From Maratus speciosus (taxonomy: Eukaryota > Arthropoda > Arachnida > Araneae > Salticidae), in NCBI GenBank assembly GCA_963932465.1, contig OZ010793.1, positions 368,618,459-368,682,458 on the forward strand: a stretch of 64,000 nucleotides of DNA, in the 5' to 3' direction. Position numbers and translations under genes: made by a program. The notes under the pieces are model-generated. The model made no database searches. It was not told where the DNA came from and saw only the letters and a program-made list of their open reading frames with translations. Shown in pieces: positions 33,648 to 44,186 of the stretch; the stretch's first letter is position 1; the number at the start of each line of letters is the position of its first letter.

Positions 33648-34268
33648 TAACTGTTTTTAACCATTTGGAAAAATGGTTATTGTTCTCGTCAGGATGGGAA
33701 ATCAAAAGCATATCTGAAGGTTTTTATTGGTTTAATCCGCATTTTATTCGTTTTCTGATTGGTCTATACAGTAATATGTATTTCCCTTTACTTTCAACAG
33801 AGATCTGTAGCCACTATGACTAAAAAGTAACAAAAACTACAAAAAAAAAAAATGAATAACTCAGAAACAAATTGAGATACAGCTTTCAAACAAATTGCAT
33901 TTAAAAGTACATTTTTTTCTCTATACGACGGTGTAAAAAGTAATATTGTGAATGTTTAGAAGTTTAAGAATTAAATTTCATTTAAAAGGGGCCGTCAGAT
34001 TTCTTGGAAATCTAACGATGGAAAAGCTTTTTTCCGAACAGCCAATGAAATGCTTGGATAATACATAAGTTTCAGGTGGATAGTACTTATGAGTCACAGG
34101 CGATTTCCGTCGCTTGCAATTTTTACGTGCAATAACACTATTAATATTTAATTCATGGTGTACGTAATGTATGATCAACTCCGTGCTATTTTTTATGTCT
34201 TAAATTTTAGTCTTTGAAAAAATCATTTTCCAAATAGTCGTTGTAATTTGTTAAATTGCATTTTTTTT
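33648..34268 (-). repeat. Dispersed 0.6-kb repeat, copy 2
   Basis: Reverse copy of 13895-14510, starting at the hairpin AACCATTTGGAAAAATGGTT and ending near TAAATTGCATTTTTTTT. The frame at 33978-34178 on the minus strand is incidental. Confidence 0.7.
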
Positions 34269-34562
34269 TATTATATTGCACTGATTACTTATGCGATTAA
34301 AGTTTAATTTTAATAATTCAGACTAGCAACAGAGTTTTATAGAAAATAGTATTTTGTTAATTTTAGGTTAAAATAATATTTGTTTGAGAGTTAGACTAAC
34401 CAATTTAATGTGCATTTTCTATTGCAACTAATTTTGTAGGTTTATTATAAATCAATGAAACAGTTCCTTCTTAAACATTTTTCTTCGTCGAAGTTCGACG
34501 GGTTCCACCTCGTGACTATAAAAGCTAAATACGCCCGATTGAAGAAAAAACATGCTATAGGG

Positions 34563-35570
34563 TACTGTAACAACATACAAAAATTACATAACCGTCAGCG
34601 TTCTACAAACGCCGCATGTAAGTATTTCATTTTGTACCTTCTTCACTTTTTACAAGAATAAGGTACTGGATTCGTAAAAATTTTTGACCTTTGGTTGTCG
34701 ACGGATTTACAAGTTTTCGGCATGAGAGATCTCGAAAAACATGCGTTTGCAAAATGCCTGTCTGTCTTTCTGTCGGTATGCGACACAAATTTTGTGAAGA
34801 CACTATCTCAAGAAGTAATGCACGGAACTTAATAAAGATTTATATTGAGATAGTCCCTGATATAAATTGGTGCTAATTACGTATTGGTGTAAATCGCCCA
34901 ACATGTGGCGCTGCTATGCTGCATTTTTCAGGATTTTCGCAGTAGTTTTATCTTAAGAACTAATGCACGAATTTTCATGAAACTTCAGATTCAGGTATAC
35001 TTTGATAAATATTGGTGCTGATTATGTTTTGGTATAAATTGCGCAACAGATGGCGCTGCTAGGATGCATTTTTCACGCTTTTCGCAATAGATCTATCTCA
35101 AGAACAAATGCACGAATTTTTATCAGAGTTTATTCAGTTTTTATTCAGTTATATTCGAATTTTTATTCAGTTCAGATTCAGGTAGATCTTGATAAATATT
35201 GGTTCTGATTATATTTTAATGTAAATCGCCCCAATAGGTGGTGCTGCTGTGCTGCATTTTACAGGATTTACACCATTTTAGCGATAGTCATATCTCAAGA
35301 ACTAATGCATGAGAATTTCATATTTTTCGAATTCTCATGATGGGCATAGATTGCCATTTAATTTTGTCACTGTGATAGAGAATTTTGAAGTGTTGGAAGA
35401 AAGTTTTGGAATTGGCATATCCGACTAGTTTTTCTTAAAATCGTTAAAGAATTTCCTTTTATAAAATCGTTTCTTAAAATCGACCATAAATTCGTTTTAT
35501 AAAATCGTATCATAAAACTGTCTTATAAAAGTCGTATTGTAACGTTTTTACATTAGGATTTTACAAATAT
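34563..35570 (+). repeat. Dispersed repeat split by a family B element
   Basis: The left part 34563-34627 and the right part 35428-35570 match 33222-33300 and 33300-33440 respectively. The insertion between them is the family B copy at 34628-35427, placed in a T-run. Confidence 0.6.
34628..35427 (+). mobile_element. Family B Helentron-like element, copy 1
   Basis: 5' region: a degenerate TTCTTCACTTTTTAC, then CGACGGATTTACA, a TCTGTCTTTCTGTCGG microsatellite remnant, and three units marked by GTGGCGCTGCT (near 34905, 35050 and 35235). The 3' end is GGAAGAAAGTTTTGGAATTG…CCGACTAG followed by T's, matching copies 2-4. It has no coding sequence. Units are the GGTGGCGCTGCT type shared with copy 4, not the 152-bp type of copies 2 and 3. 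Confidence 0.7.
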
Positions 35571-36245
35571 ATTGATCAGGTGCTAGATTTTTCCGTTTGA
35601 TTCTAAGAAACTGGAAGTAGAACAGTTAGTGAAGATAAAGTATCGCCTTAAAGCAAGTAGTTTTGCATATTTACTAAAAGAATATTACAATCGAAGAAAA
35701 CTACAATAATGTAGCACTACATTTTTCACTGCTAATATTTTCTGAAAATTATCATCTTACTGTATTTTATTGTTTAAACACCGAAAAGTATTTGGATATT
35801 TAGTACTTTGATGAATTTTCGGAAGTTAATGATAGAAAAAATATAAAATTGTGGGATGTTAGAAAGCTTTTATCACGCGGACAAGCTTAGCTTATGCAAA
35901 CTGTTGATTTGGTATTAAGGAATAATAAAATAATGAAAATTTTAAGAAATGAATCTGTTAATTTTAAAAATAAAAATATTGTTAATAATCTGTTTACAAT
36001 TGCTATAAATTAAATGAAAAAATATCTTTCTCTTTTTTTTTTTTTCTCTAGGCATATATATTTAATTACCTTCAAAGAACCTAGAAACATGAAACATACG
36101 AATGTGGAAATTAAAATGAAATGGTAATTTGAAGAATTTAATCACTTAAAGCCTTAAAAAATGGTCCTTCTTATTAAGATTGCAGTTCAGAACAATGGTA
36201 GCATCAGTGAAAAATTAACCACTATGCAAGAATCTGCATGCCCCG
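35571..36245. other. AT-rich spacer, nothing recognised
   Basis: No open frame or repeat partner seen. A poly-T/CT run lies near 36030. Confidence 0.4.
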
Positions 36246-36246
36246 A

Positions 36247-36567
36247 TTAACCTCTCTTACACTGTAAATAAAAAAGAGTGACTATTCACTCCGGAAGAGT
36301 GAATAGTCACTCTATCGCAGAGTCAAAATATGCCCAACCTCTTTAGAGTGACTATTCACTCTGAGCCAAAGTGAAATTTTTGACTCTCTGAAAGAGAAAA
36401 TAGTCACTCCTTGAAAGTGAATATCCACTCTAAACAGGGGTGGATAATCACTCTTTCGGAGGAGTGACTATTCACACTTGCTAAACGAGTGCGGTTTTTC
36501 ACCCCTGGTAGAAGTGAATTGTCACTCTTTCATAGGAGTGAATGTTCATTTTTTTTGTAGTGGGTTG
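36247..36567. mobile_element. MITE-like element built of GAGTGACTATTCACTC palindromes
   Basis: The left edge TTACACTGTAAATAAAAAAGA and the right edge TGAATGTTCATTTTTTTTGTAGTG are imperfect inverted ends (CACTRYAAA…). Between them are about ten half-sites or full palindromes of GAGTGACTATTCACTC with variants (36275-36545). There is no coding sequence. Family B copy 2 begins just outside the right edge. Confidence 0.65.
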
Positions 36568-36570
36568 TTT

Positions 36571-38091
36571 TTACTTTCTTCTATCTTCAATAGAAGAAAG
36601 TATTGTAATCGAAATTTTTTTCGACTTCCGGTTTTCGACGGATTTACATGTTTTAGGGGTCAGAGATCCCAAAAAACAGGTTTATAGAAAATGTCTGTCT
36701 GTCCGTGTGTCCGTGTGTACGTCTGTCTGTCGCCATTGTACCATCAAAAAGTGTATGAAGTTATGCATAAAATTGAACTAAATTTTTATTTTAAGTTTTT
36801 GGCTATGGCAAACAGATCATCCCTGAATTTGGAAAAAATTCGCCGATAGGGGGCGCTGTAATAGCAATTTTTGTGCGATTTTGAATATTGTACCATCCAA
36901 AAGTATATGAAGTTATGCATAGAATTGAACCAAATTTTTATTTTAAGTTTTTGGATATGGCAGGTAGGTCCTCCCTGAATTTGGAAAAAATTCGCCGGTA
37001 CGGGGCGCTGTAATAGCTGTTTTTGTGCGATTTTGAAAACTGTACCATCCAAAAGTATATGAAGTTATGCATAGAATTGAACCAAATTTTTATTTTAAGT
37101 TTTTGGATATGGCAAGTAGGTCCTCCCTGAATTTGGAAAAAATCGCCGGTAGGAGGCGCTGTAATTGCGATTTTGAATATTGTACCATCCAAAAGTATAT
37201 GAAGTTATGCATAGAATTGAACTAAATTTTTATTTTAAGTTTTTGGATATGGCAGGCAGGACCTCCCTGAATTTGGAAAAAATTCGCCACTAGGGGCCGC
37301 TGTAATAGCGATTTTGCATATTGTACCATCGAAAAGTGTATGAAGTTATGCATAGAATTGAAACAAATTTTTATTTTAAGTTCTTGGCTATGGCAAGCAG
37401 GTCCTTCCTTAATTTGGAAAAAAATCGCCGGTAGGGGGCGCTTTAATAGCGATTTTTGTGCCATTTTGAATATTGTACCATCGAAAAGTGTATGAAGTTA
37501 TGCATAGAATTGAGCCAAATTTTTTGTGTTTCTTCTTGTTCTTGCTCATGGCATGAAGGTCCTCCCTGAATTTGGAAAAAGTCCGCTGAAAGGGGGTGCT
37601 ATAATTACGATATCTGTACCATTTTCTTTATTGTACAATCGAAAAGTGTATAAAATTATGCATACAATTGAACCAAATTTTTTGTGCATGTTTTTGGCTT
37701 TGGCCAACAGGTCCTCTCCTTGAATTTGGAAATATCGCGCGGTAAAGGGGCTCTGTGATTGCGATTTTTGTATACTTTTCTTGATTTTTCGTAGCTCTAT
37801 TGGCCATCGGCGGCTTGTGCAAAGGCGGGAACTCACTTCCTGCTAAGCCAGCTATTCGCAAACATCTGATAACAACAGAATAAGGAAAAACTATTAGTTT
37901 TAACAAATATCATGATATAGATTAACTCGTTTTTAGTCCGTTTAATTGACTGAAGCAGGAATTTAAGATGAAAATCAAAGTTGGTATAGTAATGAACTAA
38001 TAATATTGAAGTATTAACATGTGTAACTCGTTTTTGAAATATTAAGATGTATAAGATAGAAGAAAGTTTTGGGATTGGCACATCCAACTAG
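36571..38091 (+). mobile_element. Family B Helentron-like element, copy 2
   Basis: 5' end TTACTTTCTTCTATCTTC. A mirrored GAAGAAAGT lies 15 bp further in. Then come CGACGGATTTACATG, the (GTCTGTCYG)n-like microsatellite at 36693-36731, seven tandem units (36738-37780), and a unique 3' region with AAGATAGAAGAAAGTTTTGG and the end CATCCAACTAG before T's. The inverted ACTTTCTTCTATCTT ends, microsatellite and tandem core fit the HINE/DINE-1 plan. It is non-coding; open frames across the units are by-products of the repeat. Confidence 0.75.
36738..37780 (+). repeat. Tandem array, 7 units of 140-158 bp
   Basis: The anchor GTACCATC (last unit GTACAATC) occurs at 36738, 36890, 37042, 37182, 37323, 37475 and 37633. 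Each unit contains TATGAAGTTATGCATAGAATTG-type, CTATGGCA, CTGAATTTGGAAAAA and TAGGGGGCGCTGTAATAGCG-type words. Confidence 0.9.
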
Positions 38092-39305
38092 TTTTATATT
38101 GCTTTTATGGTCATTTTAAAAGAATCGCATCTTTTACGGCATGCAATGGAAATAGATACAAGCGTGGTAAAGATTGGAATAAAATACTTTATTCGCAATA
38201 TTTGTTTAATTCATAGTTTGTAACACTAATTGAACTTTTAAGGAAAATTTGAGTTAAAGCTACATACGAATTTAAATTAAATTACTGACAGAAATAAACT
38301 AAAATATTTTATTCCAATCTTATCCTTTGTGTTTGCTTTTATTGCATGCCCTATAAAGATATTACTTTTAAAGTTTTATTAATAAGTTTTAATAGGTGGA
38401 TGTTATATGTTTAACAATGTTTGATCTCATTTTAATTTTTGTTTTAAATATAAAACCGTACTTTTTCCTTAAATTATTGCTATTTTTGTAAAGTGCTATT
38501 GTTCTAAAATATTTTTAATCTTTCCATTTAAACGCAATGCTTATAAACTCACTTCTTTTTTAAATAAGTTCTAAGCATGATTTAAATGTTAAGAATGTGT
38601 AATTTTTTTTATCCGCTGTGATTTACTTTTGTTTTATTTAATAAGAACATGGAGTCTAAATTTTGAGTTCTCTGGAATATGCATATTTTTTTCTTTTAAA
38701 CATATTCCTTAACGTAATCATAATTTTTAATTTTCGTCCGTTATTGCCATAACCCACGATAAGCCATATTTAACTTAAATTTTTTATTCGCGTAGATATT
38801 TTGTGGATATTTTGTGACTATGAGCAAAATAGATTTTATATGTTTTATAGGAAAAGATTGACCTCGGAAATAGAAAAAAAGGAAACTTAAAAATAAAGTA
38901 AATGACTGCATTAGAAATATTGTTTTTATTTGTATATATTATCTTATTGTTTTTAAAACATTTTAGTGTAAAAAAGTGGTTATTAATCTCTTTAAAAAAA
39001 TTCAGTCCTGTATTATGTAAGTAAATATGACCTTTTTAAAAAATATACTAAAGCAGTCTTATCCATAAACTTCAAAACAGGCATAAAAAAAAACCTTTTA
39101 TTCCAATGCATGTATATCATGTTTTATTGTTTAGCGACAAAAATTACGCGTATCAAAAACGTAGAAAATGTTTTTATAATAGAAGGAAATTTAATAACTG
39201 ATGCAGAATATGTATAATTAATTTTTTTTATATTACTCAGTCTCGAAATTTTAAAATCATAACCCGCAGAAAAATGTTTACATACAATTTAAAAAAATAT
39301 TAATA
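38092..39305. other. AT-rich spacer with one short inverted repeat
   Basis: An inverted pair around GCATGCAAT…GATTGGAATAAAATA at 38140-38200 and 38295-38350 (arms about 55 bp) is the only structure seen. The rest, to 39305, is AT-rich without frames. Confidence 0.5.
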
Positions 39306-39307
39306 TA

Positions 39308-40085
39308 CAGTAAAACCTACCTAAGGCGACCACGTACCGTTCCAATAAAATTGGGTCATTCCGAGACGTGGTCTCTTAATGGAGGTCATGTTTAAATCTA
39401 GATTTTAATTGTTTAAAAATGGTAACAATGTAACTAAAATTTATTTTTCACATTTGGAGAAATATAAAAATTTAAGTATCAAAATAAAAGTTAATTACAT
39501 AATTTAATTACTGCAGAGTTTTAAAAATGAATACATTGAGCTTTGCTTTAATTTTACAGTTTTATATTTTATAATTTTTATCTCCAAGTCCTTTCGAAGT
39601 CAGTAAATAAATGCATTTTTTTGTGGACGGGAACAAATAATCACGGTTTCATTTTTTTATCTATTTCTTTGAGAGTTTTCCGACAGAATAGGGCGGAGGA
39701 GTTTATTGACCGTCATTCTTAATTTGTAATCAGAGTTAAATTCATTGCCTAAAAAGGCACAAAAGGACTTAAAAACTCTTAAAAACACTTAAAAGTTACC
39801 GGGATAAAATTAATCTAAACTTAGTTTAGAAGTTTGATGAATATTGCACTCTCCAGAATTATTTTTTTTTATTTAAAACCTTCTTCAAGCGACCAGGAGA
39901 AAACGGAATTTATTTCATTTTCTTCAAAGAAATCGATCTCTCATGGAGGGAGTTCAACTGGGATGGTCTCTGAATGGAGGTAAAATTAGTATTGAGCCTA
40001 TGGGAATAAATTTCGTTCGATGAAAAAATGGTCGTTCAGGGAGGTGGTCGCCTAATGGAGTTGGTCGCACAGTGAGGTTTCACTG
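39308..40085. mobile_element. Pogo/Tigger-like MITE, 778 bp, CAGTRAAACCT ends
   Basis: The left end CAGTAAAACCTACCTAAGG and the right end AGTGAGGTTTCACTG are flanked by TA (39306-39307 and 40086-40087). The subterminal words GGCGACCACGT and ACGTGGTCTCTTAATGGAGG recur inverted or repeated near the right end (GGTGGTCGCCTAATGGAG). No transposase fragment was recognised. Confidence 0.8.
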
Positions 40086-40400
40086 TACCAACCTTTTCGT
40101 AATAGCATAAACATCAAATATCATATTTAACTCCGAAACAATAATAAATACTCTTAACTGTATATAATCCGAAATTAGTAATAAACAAAACAACAACAAC
40201 AACAACAAAAAAATCTCATGTAACGACAAATTAATGTTTTCGAATGTGTCTCCTACGAAATTAAAACTTCCAGATATCTTCTCTTATAAGTCAGTCACCC
40301 TTTCAAACGAAAGAGATAAAACTTTTTTGTTTCGATCGTCGGCAAAAATAATTTGCAACACAGCATCGAAAGAGAAGAATAAAATTATTTGCACTCATTT

Positions 40401-41786
40401 TTACTTTCTTCTATCTTCAATAGAAGAAAGTATTGTAATCGAAATTTTTTTCGACTTCCGGTTTTTGACGGATTTACACGTTTTAGGGGTCAGAGATCCC
40501 AAAAAACATGTTTATAGAAAATGTCTGTCTGTCCGTGTGTCCGTCTGTCCGTGCGTCCGTCTGTCTGTCGCCATTGTACCATCAAAAAGTGTATGAAGTT
40601 ATGCATAGAATTGAACCAAATTTTTATTTTAAGTTTTTGGCTATGGCAAACAGATCCTCCCGGAATTTGGAAAACATTCGCCGGTAGGGGGCGCTGTAAT
40701 AGCGATTTTTGTGCGATTTTGAATATTGTACCATCCAAAAGTGTATGAAGCTATGCATAGAATTGAACCAAATTTTTCTTTTAAGTTTTTGGCTATGGCA
40801 AGCAGGTCCTTCCTGAATTTTGAAAAAATTCGCCGGTAGGGGGCGCTGTAATAGCGATTTTTATGCGATTTTGAATATTGTGCCATACAAAGTGTATGAA
40901 GTTATGCATAGAATTGAACCAAATTTTTATTTTAAATTTTTGGATATGGCAAGGAGGTCCTCCCTTAATTTGTAAAAAAATCGCCTGCAGGGGGCGCTGT
41001 AATAGCGCTTTTTCTTCGATTTTTGTGCCATTTTGACTATTGTACCATCGAAAAGTGTATGAAGTTATGGATAGAATTGAACAAAATTTTTTGTGTTTGT
41101 TTTTGGTCATGGCACGAAGATCCTCCCTGAATTTGGAAAAATTCTGCCGGTAGGGGGCGCTATTATCGCAATGTCTGTACCATTTTCATTATTGTACCAT
41201 CGAAAAGTGTATGAAGTTATGCATAGGAACCAAATTTTTTGCGTATGTTTCTGGCTATGGCAAGCAAGTCCTCCCTGAACCTGAAAAAATTTCGCCAGAA
41301 GGGGGCGCTGTAATTGCGATCTCTGTGCCATTTTCATTATTGTACCATCGAACAGTGTATAAAATTACGCGTACAATTGAATCAAAATTTTTGTGCATGT
41401 TTTTGGCTTTGGCCAACAGGTCCTCCTTGAATTTAGAAATATTACTCGGTAAAGGGGCTCTGTGATAGCGATTTTTGTATACTTTTCTTGATTTTTAGTA
41501 GTTCTGTTGTGCAGCGGCGGGAACTCGCTTCCTGCTAAGCCGGTTATTCGCAAACACCTGATAAAACAGAGTAAGGAGAAATTAATAATTTTAACAAATA
41601 TCATGATATAAATTAACTCGTTTTTAGCCCATTTAATTGACTGGAGCAAAAATTTAAGATGAAAATGAAAGTTGGTATAGTATTGAACTAATAATATTAA
41701 AGTATTAACATGTGTAACTATAGGTTTTGAAATATTAAGATGTATAAGATAGAAGAAAGTTTTGGGATTGGCACATCCAACAACTA
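40401..41786 (+). mobile_element. Family B Helentron-like element, copy 3
   Basis: Closest relative of copy 2: the same 5' end TTACTTTCTTCTATCTTC, the microsatellite (GTCTGTCCG variants) at 40521-40570, six tandem units, the same unique 3' region (GGGAACTCGCTTCCTGCTAAG) and the subterminal AAGATAGAAGAAAGTTTTGG. The end is degenerate (CCAACAACTA before T's). It is non-coding. Confidence 0.75.
40576..41470 (+). repeat. Tandem array, 6 units of 148-162 bp
   Basis: The anchor GTACCATC (GTGCCATA in unit 3) occurs at 40576, 40728, 40880, 41042, 41194 and 41342. Three of the five intervals are exactly 152 bp, as are three of the six in copy 2. Confidence 0.9.
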
Positions 41787-41839
41787 TTTTTTTTTATTCA
41801 CATTTCCCGAACTAATGATTTGCTAAGCATTGTGCGTAT

Positions 41840-42662
41840 TAGAGGTCTGCACGGGCTGAAATTTCCAAGCCCGGGCCTGGCCTGACTCATAGAAAAAAAA
41901 ATTCAGCCCGGCCCGTAGAAAAAAAAATCGCCCCGACCCGGCCCGGTAAAAAACTTAAAAGTTTGGCCCGAGCCCGGCCCGGCACGGAAAAAAAAGTTAA
42001 AATCTCGGCCCGAGCCCGGCACAGCCCGAGTAAATTTCAACAAAACATTGATTTTTTTTTTTTTTTGTGAAGTATTAAAAATCTGAAAAATGCTATACAG
42101 TAAGACGGAATTGCATAGAAAAGAAAAAAGAAATGCGTTATAGACAAGTTCCCTTCATAGCAAGTGTAAATGTATTATATATTCTTTTCTTATGTATTAG
42201 TATATTAATTATGCATGGATGAACACGTTAGTGAGTTTAAAACTGGGTTCCGTCATAGGTAGGTTCTTTATCACACGGTTTATTATGCTTTAATTTAGCT
42301 ATATTTTAATAAGCGCAGAAATCTAGTGTTCTTTAAAAAGAATAAATTTTAATGTTTAAGTGTGGAATAATGGCCATTTGAAAATGTATACATTTTTTGG
42401 AAAAATGTTTGGGCCAGGCCTAATTTTGTTGACCTTTGAATGGACCAGACCACGCTGAGACAATGATTTTCATACGGGCCGTGTCAAAATTAGGGCTGAA
42501 AATTTTGGGCCGTGAAGACTCGCAATGAACCAGTCTCGCCGTTGTACAGAAAAAATAAGTTAGGCCCGGCCCGAGCCTTCAGAAAAAAGTGTGGCCCGGG
42601 CACAGCCCGAGTTCCGTGAGTGAAAATCGGCCCGAGCCCGAGACGGCCCGTGCAGATCTCTA
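41840..42662. mobile_element. hAT-type non-autonomous element, 823 bp, with GCCCGGCCCG arrays
   Basis: TIRs are TAGAGGTCTGCACGGGC and GCCCGTGCAGATCTCTA. The 8-bp GTGCGTAT stands on both sides (41832-41839 and 42663-42670). Subterminal regions on both sides consist of repeated GGCCCGAGCCCGGCCCGG-like words separated by A-runs, in an otherwise AT-rich interior. No transposase frame is present. Confidence 0.93.
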
Positions 42663-42670
42663 GTGCGTAT

Positions 42671-43010
42671 TCAATTGTTAAAAGAATTATATTTCAAACC
42701 GCTACATGAAGAAATATAACAGACAATCACTTTTGAACACTCTAACGATCAATCTTTTTCTATACAACATACAACTATTTAGCTAATAATCTTAACACTG
42801 CACATATCTACACGGATAAATGCTTAAAATTAAATAAGACTTACCTTTATTTTATGTATTCCATAAAGAATAATTTTAATGATATCCTAATCTGTTAATC
42901 CTAAGATGGCGGAGGAAAAAGTGATCATTTTTCTTATCTTTTAAGGGTGTCGTCGCCTTGCTGCTCTGATTGGTTAATAAGCAATGCATACGTAAGTCAC
43001 TTATTCAGGA
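42671..43010. other. AT-rich spacer, nothing recognised
   Basis: No frame or repeat partner seen. Confidence 0.4.
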
Positions 43011-43155
43011 GTAAAACATTTCACTCCTTTCTAGAGAGTGGAAAATTCCACTCTTTAAGGAGTGTATTTTTATAAAATTCATTCCAAAAAGAGTAAAAAT
43101 GCCTGTCACTTTTTCAAAGAGTGAGCTTTTCACTCCTCCTAATTTTAGAGTGTAA
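43011..43155. mobile_element. Short MITE-like element with GAGTGAAA repeats and a TTACACTCT end
   Basis: Multiple GGAGTGAAA/TTTCACTCC half-sites occur (43013-43140). The right edge reads TTTTAGAGTGTAA, i.e. TTACACTCTAAAA inward, like the end of the 36247 element. The left edge (CACTTATTCAGGAGTAAAAC) is less clear. Confidence 0.55.
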
Positions 43156-43159
43156 GCTA

Positions 43160-43405
43160 TAGGAAGCACAGTGTTATTTCGGGGCCCTCTTTCATTCGAG
43201 ATGAAGGCCCGGGGGGGGGGGGGGAGATGCCCTCCGTGGGTGTCTTTCTAAGGAAACCCGACCCGTACTTACGCAAGGAAATCCAAGGTTCGAAGAAAAT
43301 CACGGAGAACTCCAAACTATTAGGCCAACGGGCGCGATTGAGTTCGAACCCAGCACCTCCCGTCTGCCAGCTTCGATAGCAGAACCTCTCGGCCACTGGT
43401 GGGGC
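43160..43405 (-). mobile_element. tRNA-derived SINE
   Basis: On the minus strand it starts GCCCCACCAGTGGCCGAGAG. The A-box-like TGGCCGAGAGGT (43384-43395) and the B box GGTTCGAACTC (43340-43350) stand in the order and spacing of an RNA polymerase III promoter. The head resembles a Ser/Leu-type tRNA. About 180 bp of non-tRNA body follows, including a poly-G/C run at 43210-43224. It cannot fold as a normal tRNA over its whole length, so I call a SINE and not a tRNA gene. Confidence 0.75.
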
Positions 43406-43408
43406 GAT

Positions 43409-43645
43409 TATTACACTGTAAAAAATACTCCGAAACATTTGCGAAACTTACGGTTAGCAAAAGAAATTTTTGTTTTAGAAATGCTTCTTGAAATATTTGA
43501 AATATCTTTATTACAGACACTACTAAAGAGAAAGAAACGATTTTCGGAATTGCGGTAATCGGAGGAGGTATTATTATATTTTCGTTAGCTTCAAGAAAGA
43601 TACCAGCTAGATTAAGAAGTATTTGTCTTTTTTTTAGTGTAAAGT
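43409..43645. mobile_element. MITE with TTACACTGTAAAAAA ends
   Basis: The left end TTACACTGTAAAAAATACTC and the right end GTCTTTTTTTTAGTGTAA are inverted. The interior is unlike the GAGTGA elements but also contains paired words (CAAGAAAGATAC, TTCTTGAAATAT). No coding sequence. Confidence 0.6.
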
Positions 43646-44186
43646 GTTATACTATCTATTTTTGTCATGCTGCGATTGCTTCCATTCATCTATCGATTTG
43701 GCATTAGGGTATTTCTGAAGACGTGCTAAAATGTGAGAACTCGTCGTTTCAAGCGAAATAGGGGAACCCGGGGCACAAGGGCGGAATGAAGTTTGACGTT
43801 TTTCGGTGTCAAGGAGGTGCTGCCAGCGAGTGGCAATAAGCAGAAGTAAGAAAACCTGTTGTCATTCAACTTCGGCAGCCATGTTAAACTAGTTTTCTCG
43901 AGCGTTGGTACGTGAATTTTTCGTTGTGCGATTTTTTGCTCCTGTATTGTAATTTATGATGATTTTGTAACCAAGGTAAGGCATACATACTTGTTTACAT
44001 TACAAGTATAGTTAGTTCATGCTTGAAGTACATTTATTTGTCTTTAGTTTCGTGCAGTTAAACGTTTGTTTATGTATATTTCTCGAGTGACTATACCTTC
44101 CTAACCCAAATCGAGTCCCTGTGGCGGAACGGGTGGGGCAGAATGGGGAAGTACTCCATTCTGCCCCGAAATATTTTTAACTAACT

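Noticed and set aside
36275..36545. GAGTGACTATTCACTC array as operator or CRISPR repeats
   Set aside because: Spacing is irregular, copies are degenerate, and they sit between inverted element ends. A MITE interior explains them better.
36786..41337. Many open frames of 65-105 codons with recurring peptides such as FFQIQGGPTCHIQ
   Set aside because: They lie in the 152-bp tandem units of family B elements and repeat because the DNA repeats. The units are not multiples of three, frames exist on both strands, and no domain is present.
43340..43405. tRNA gene on the minus strand
   Set aside because: A and B boxes are present, but the stems cannot close into a normal cloverleaf and a SINE body follows.
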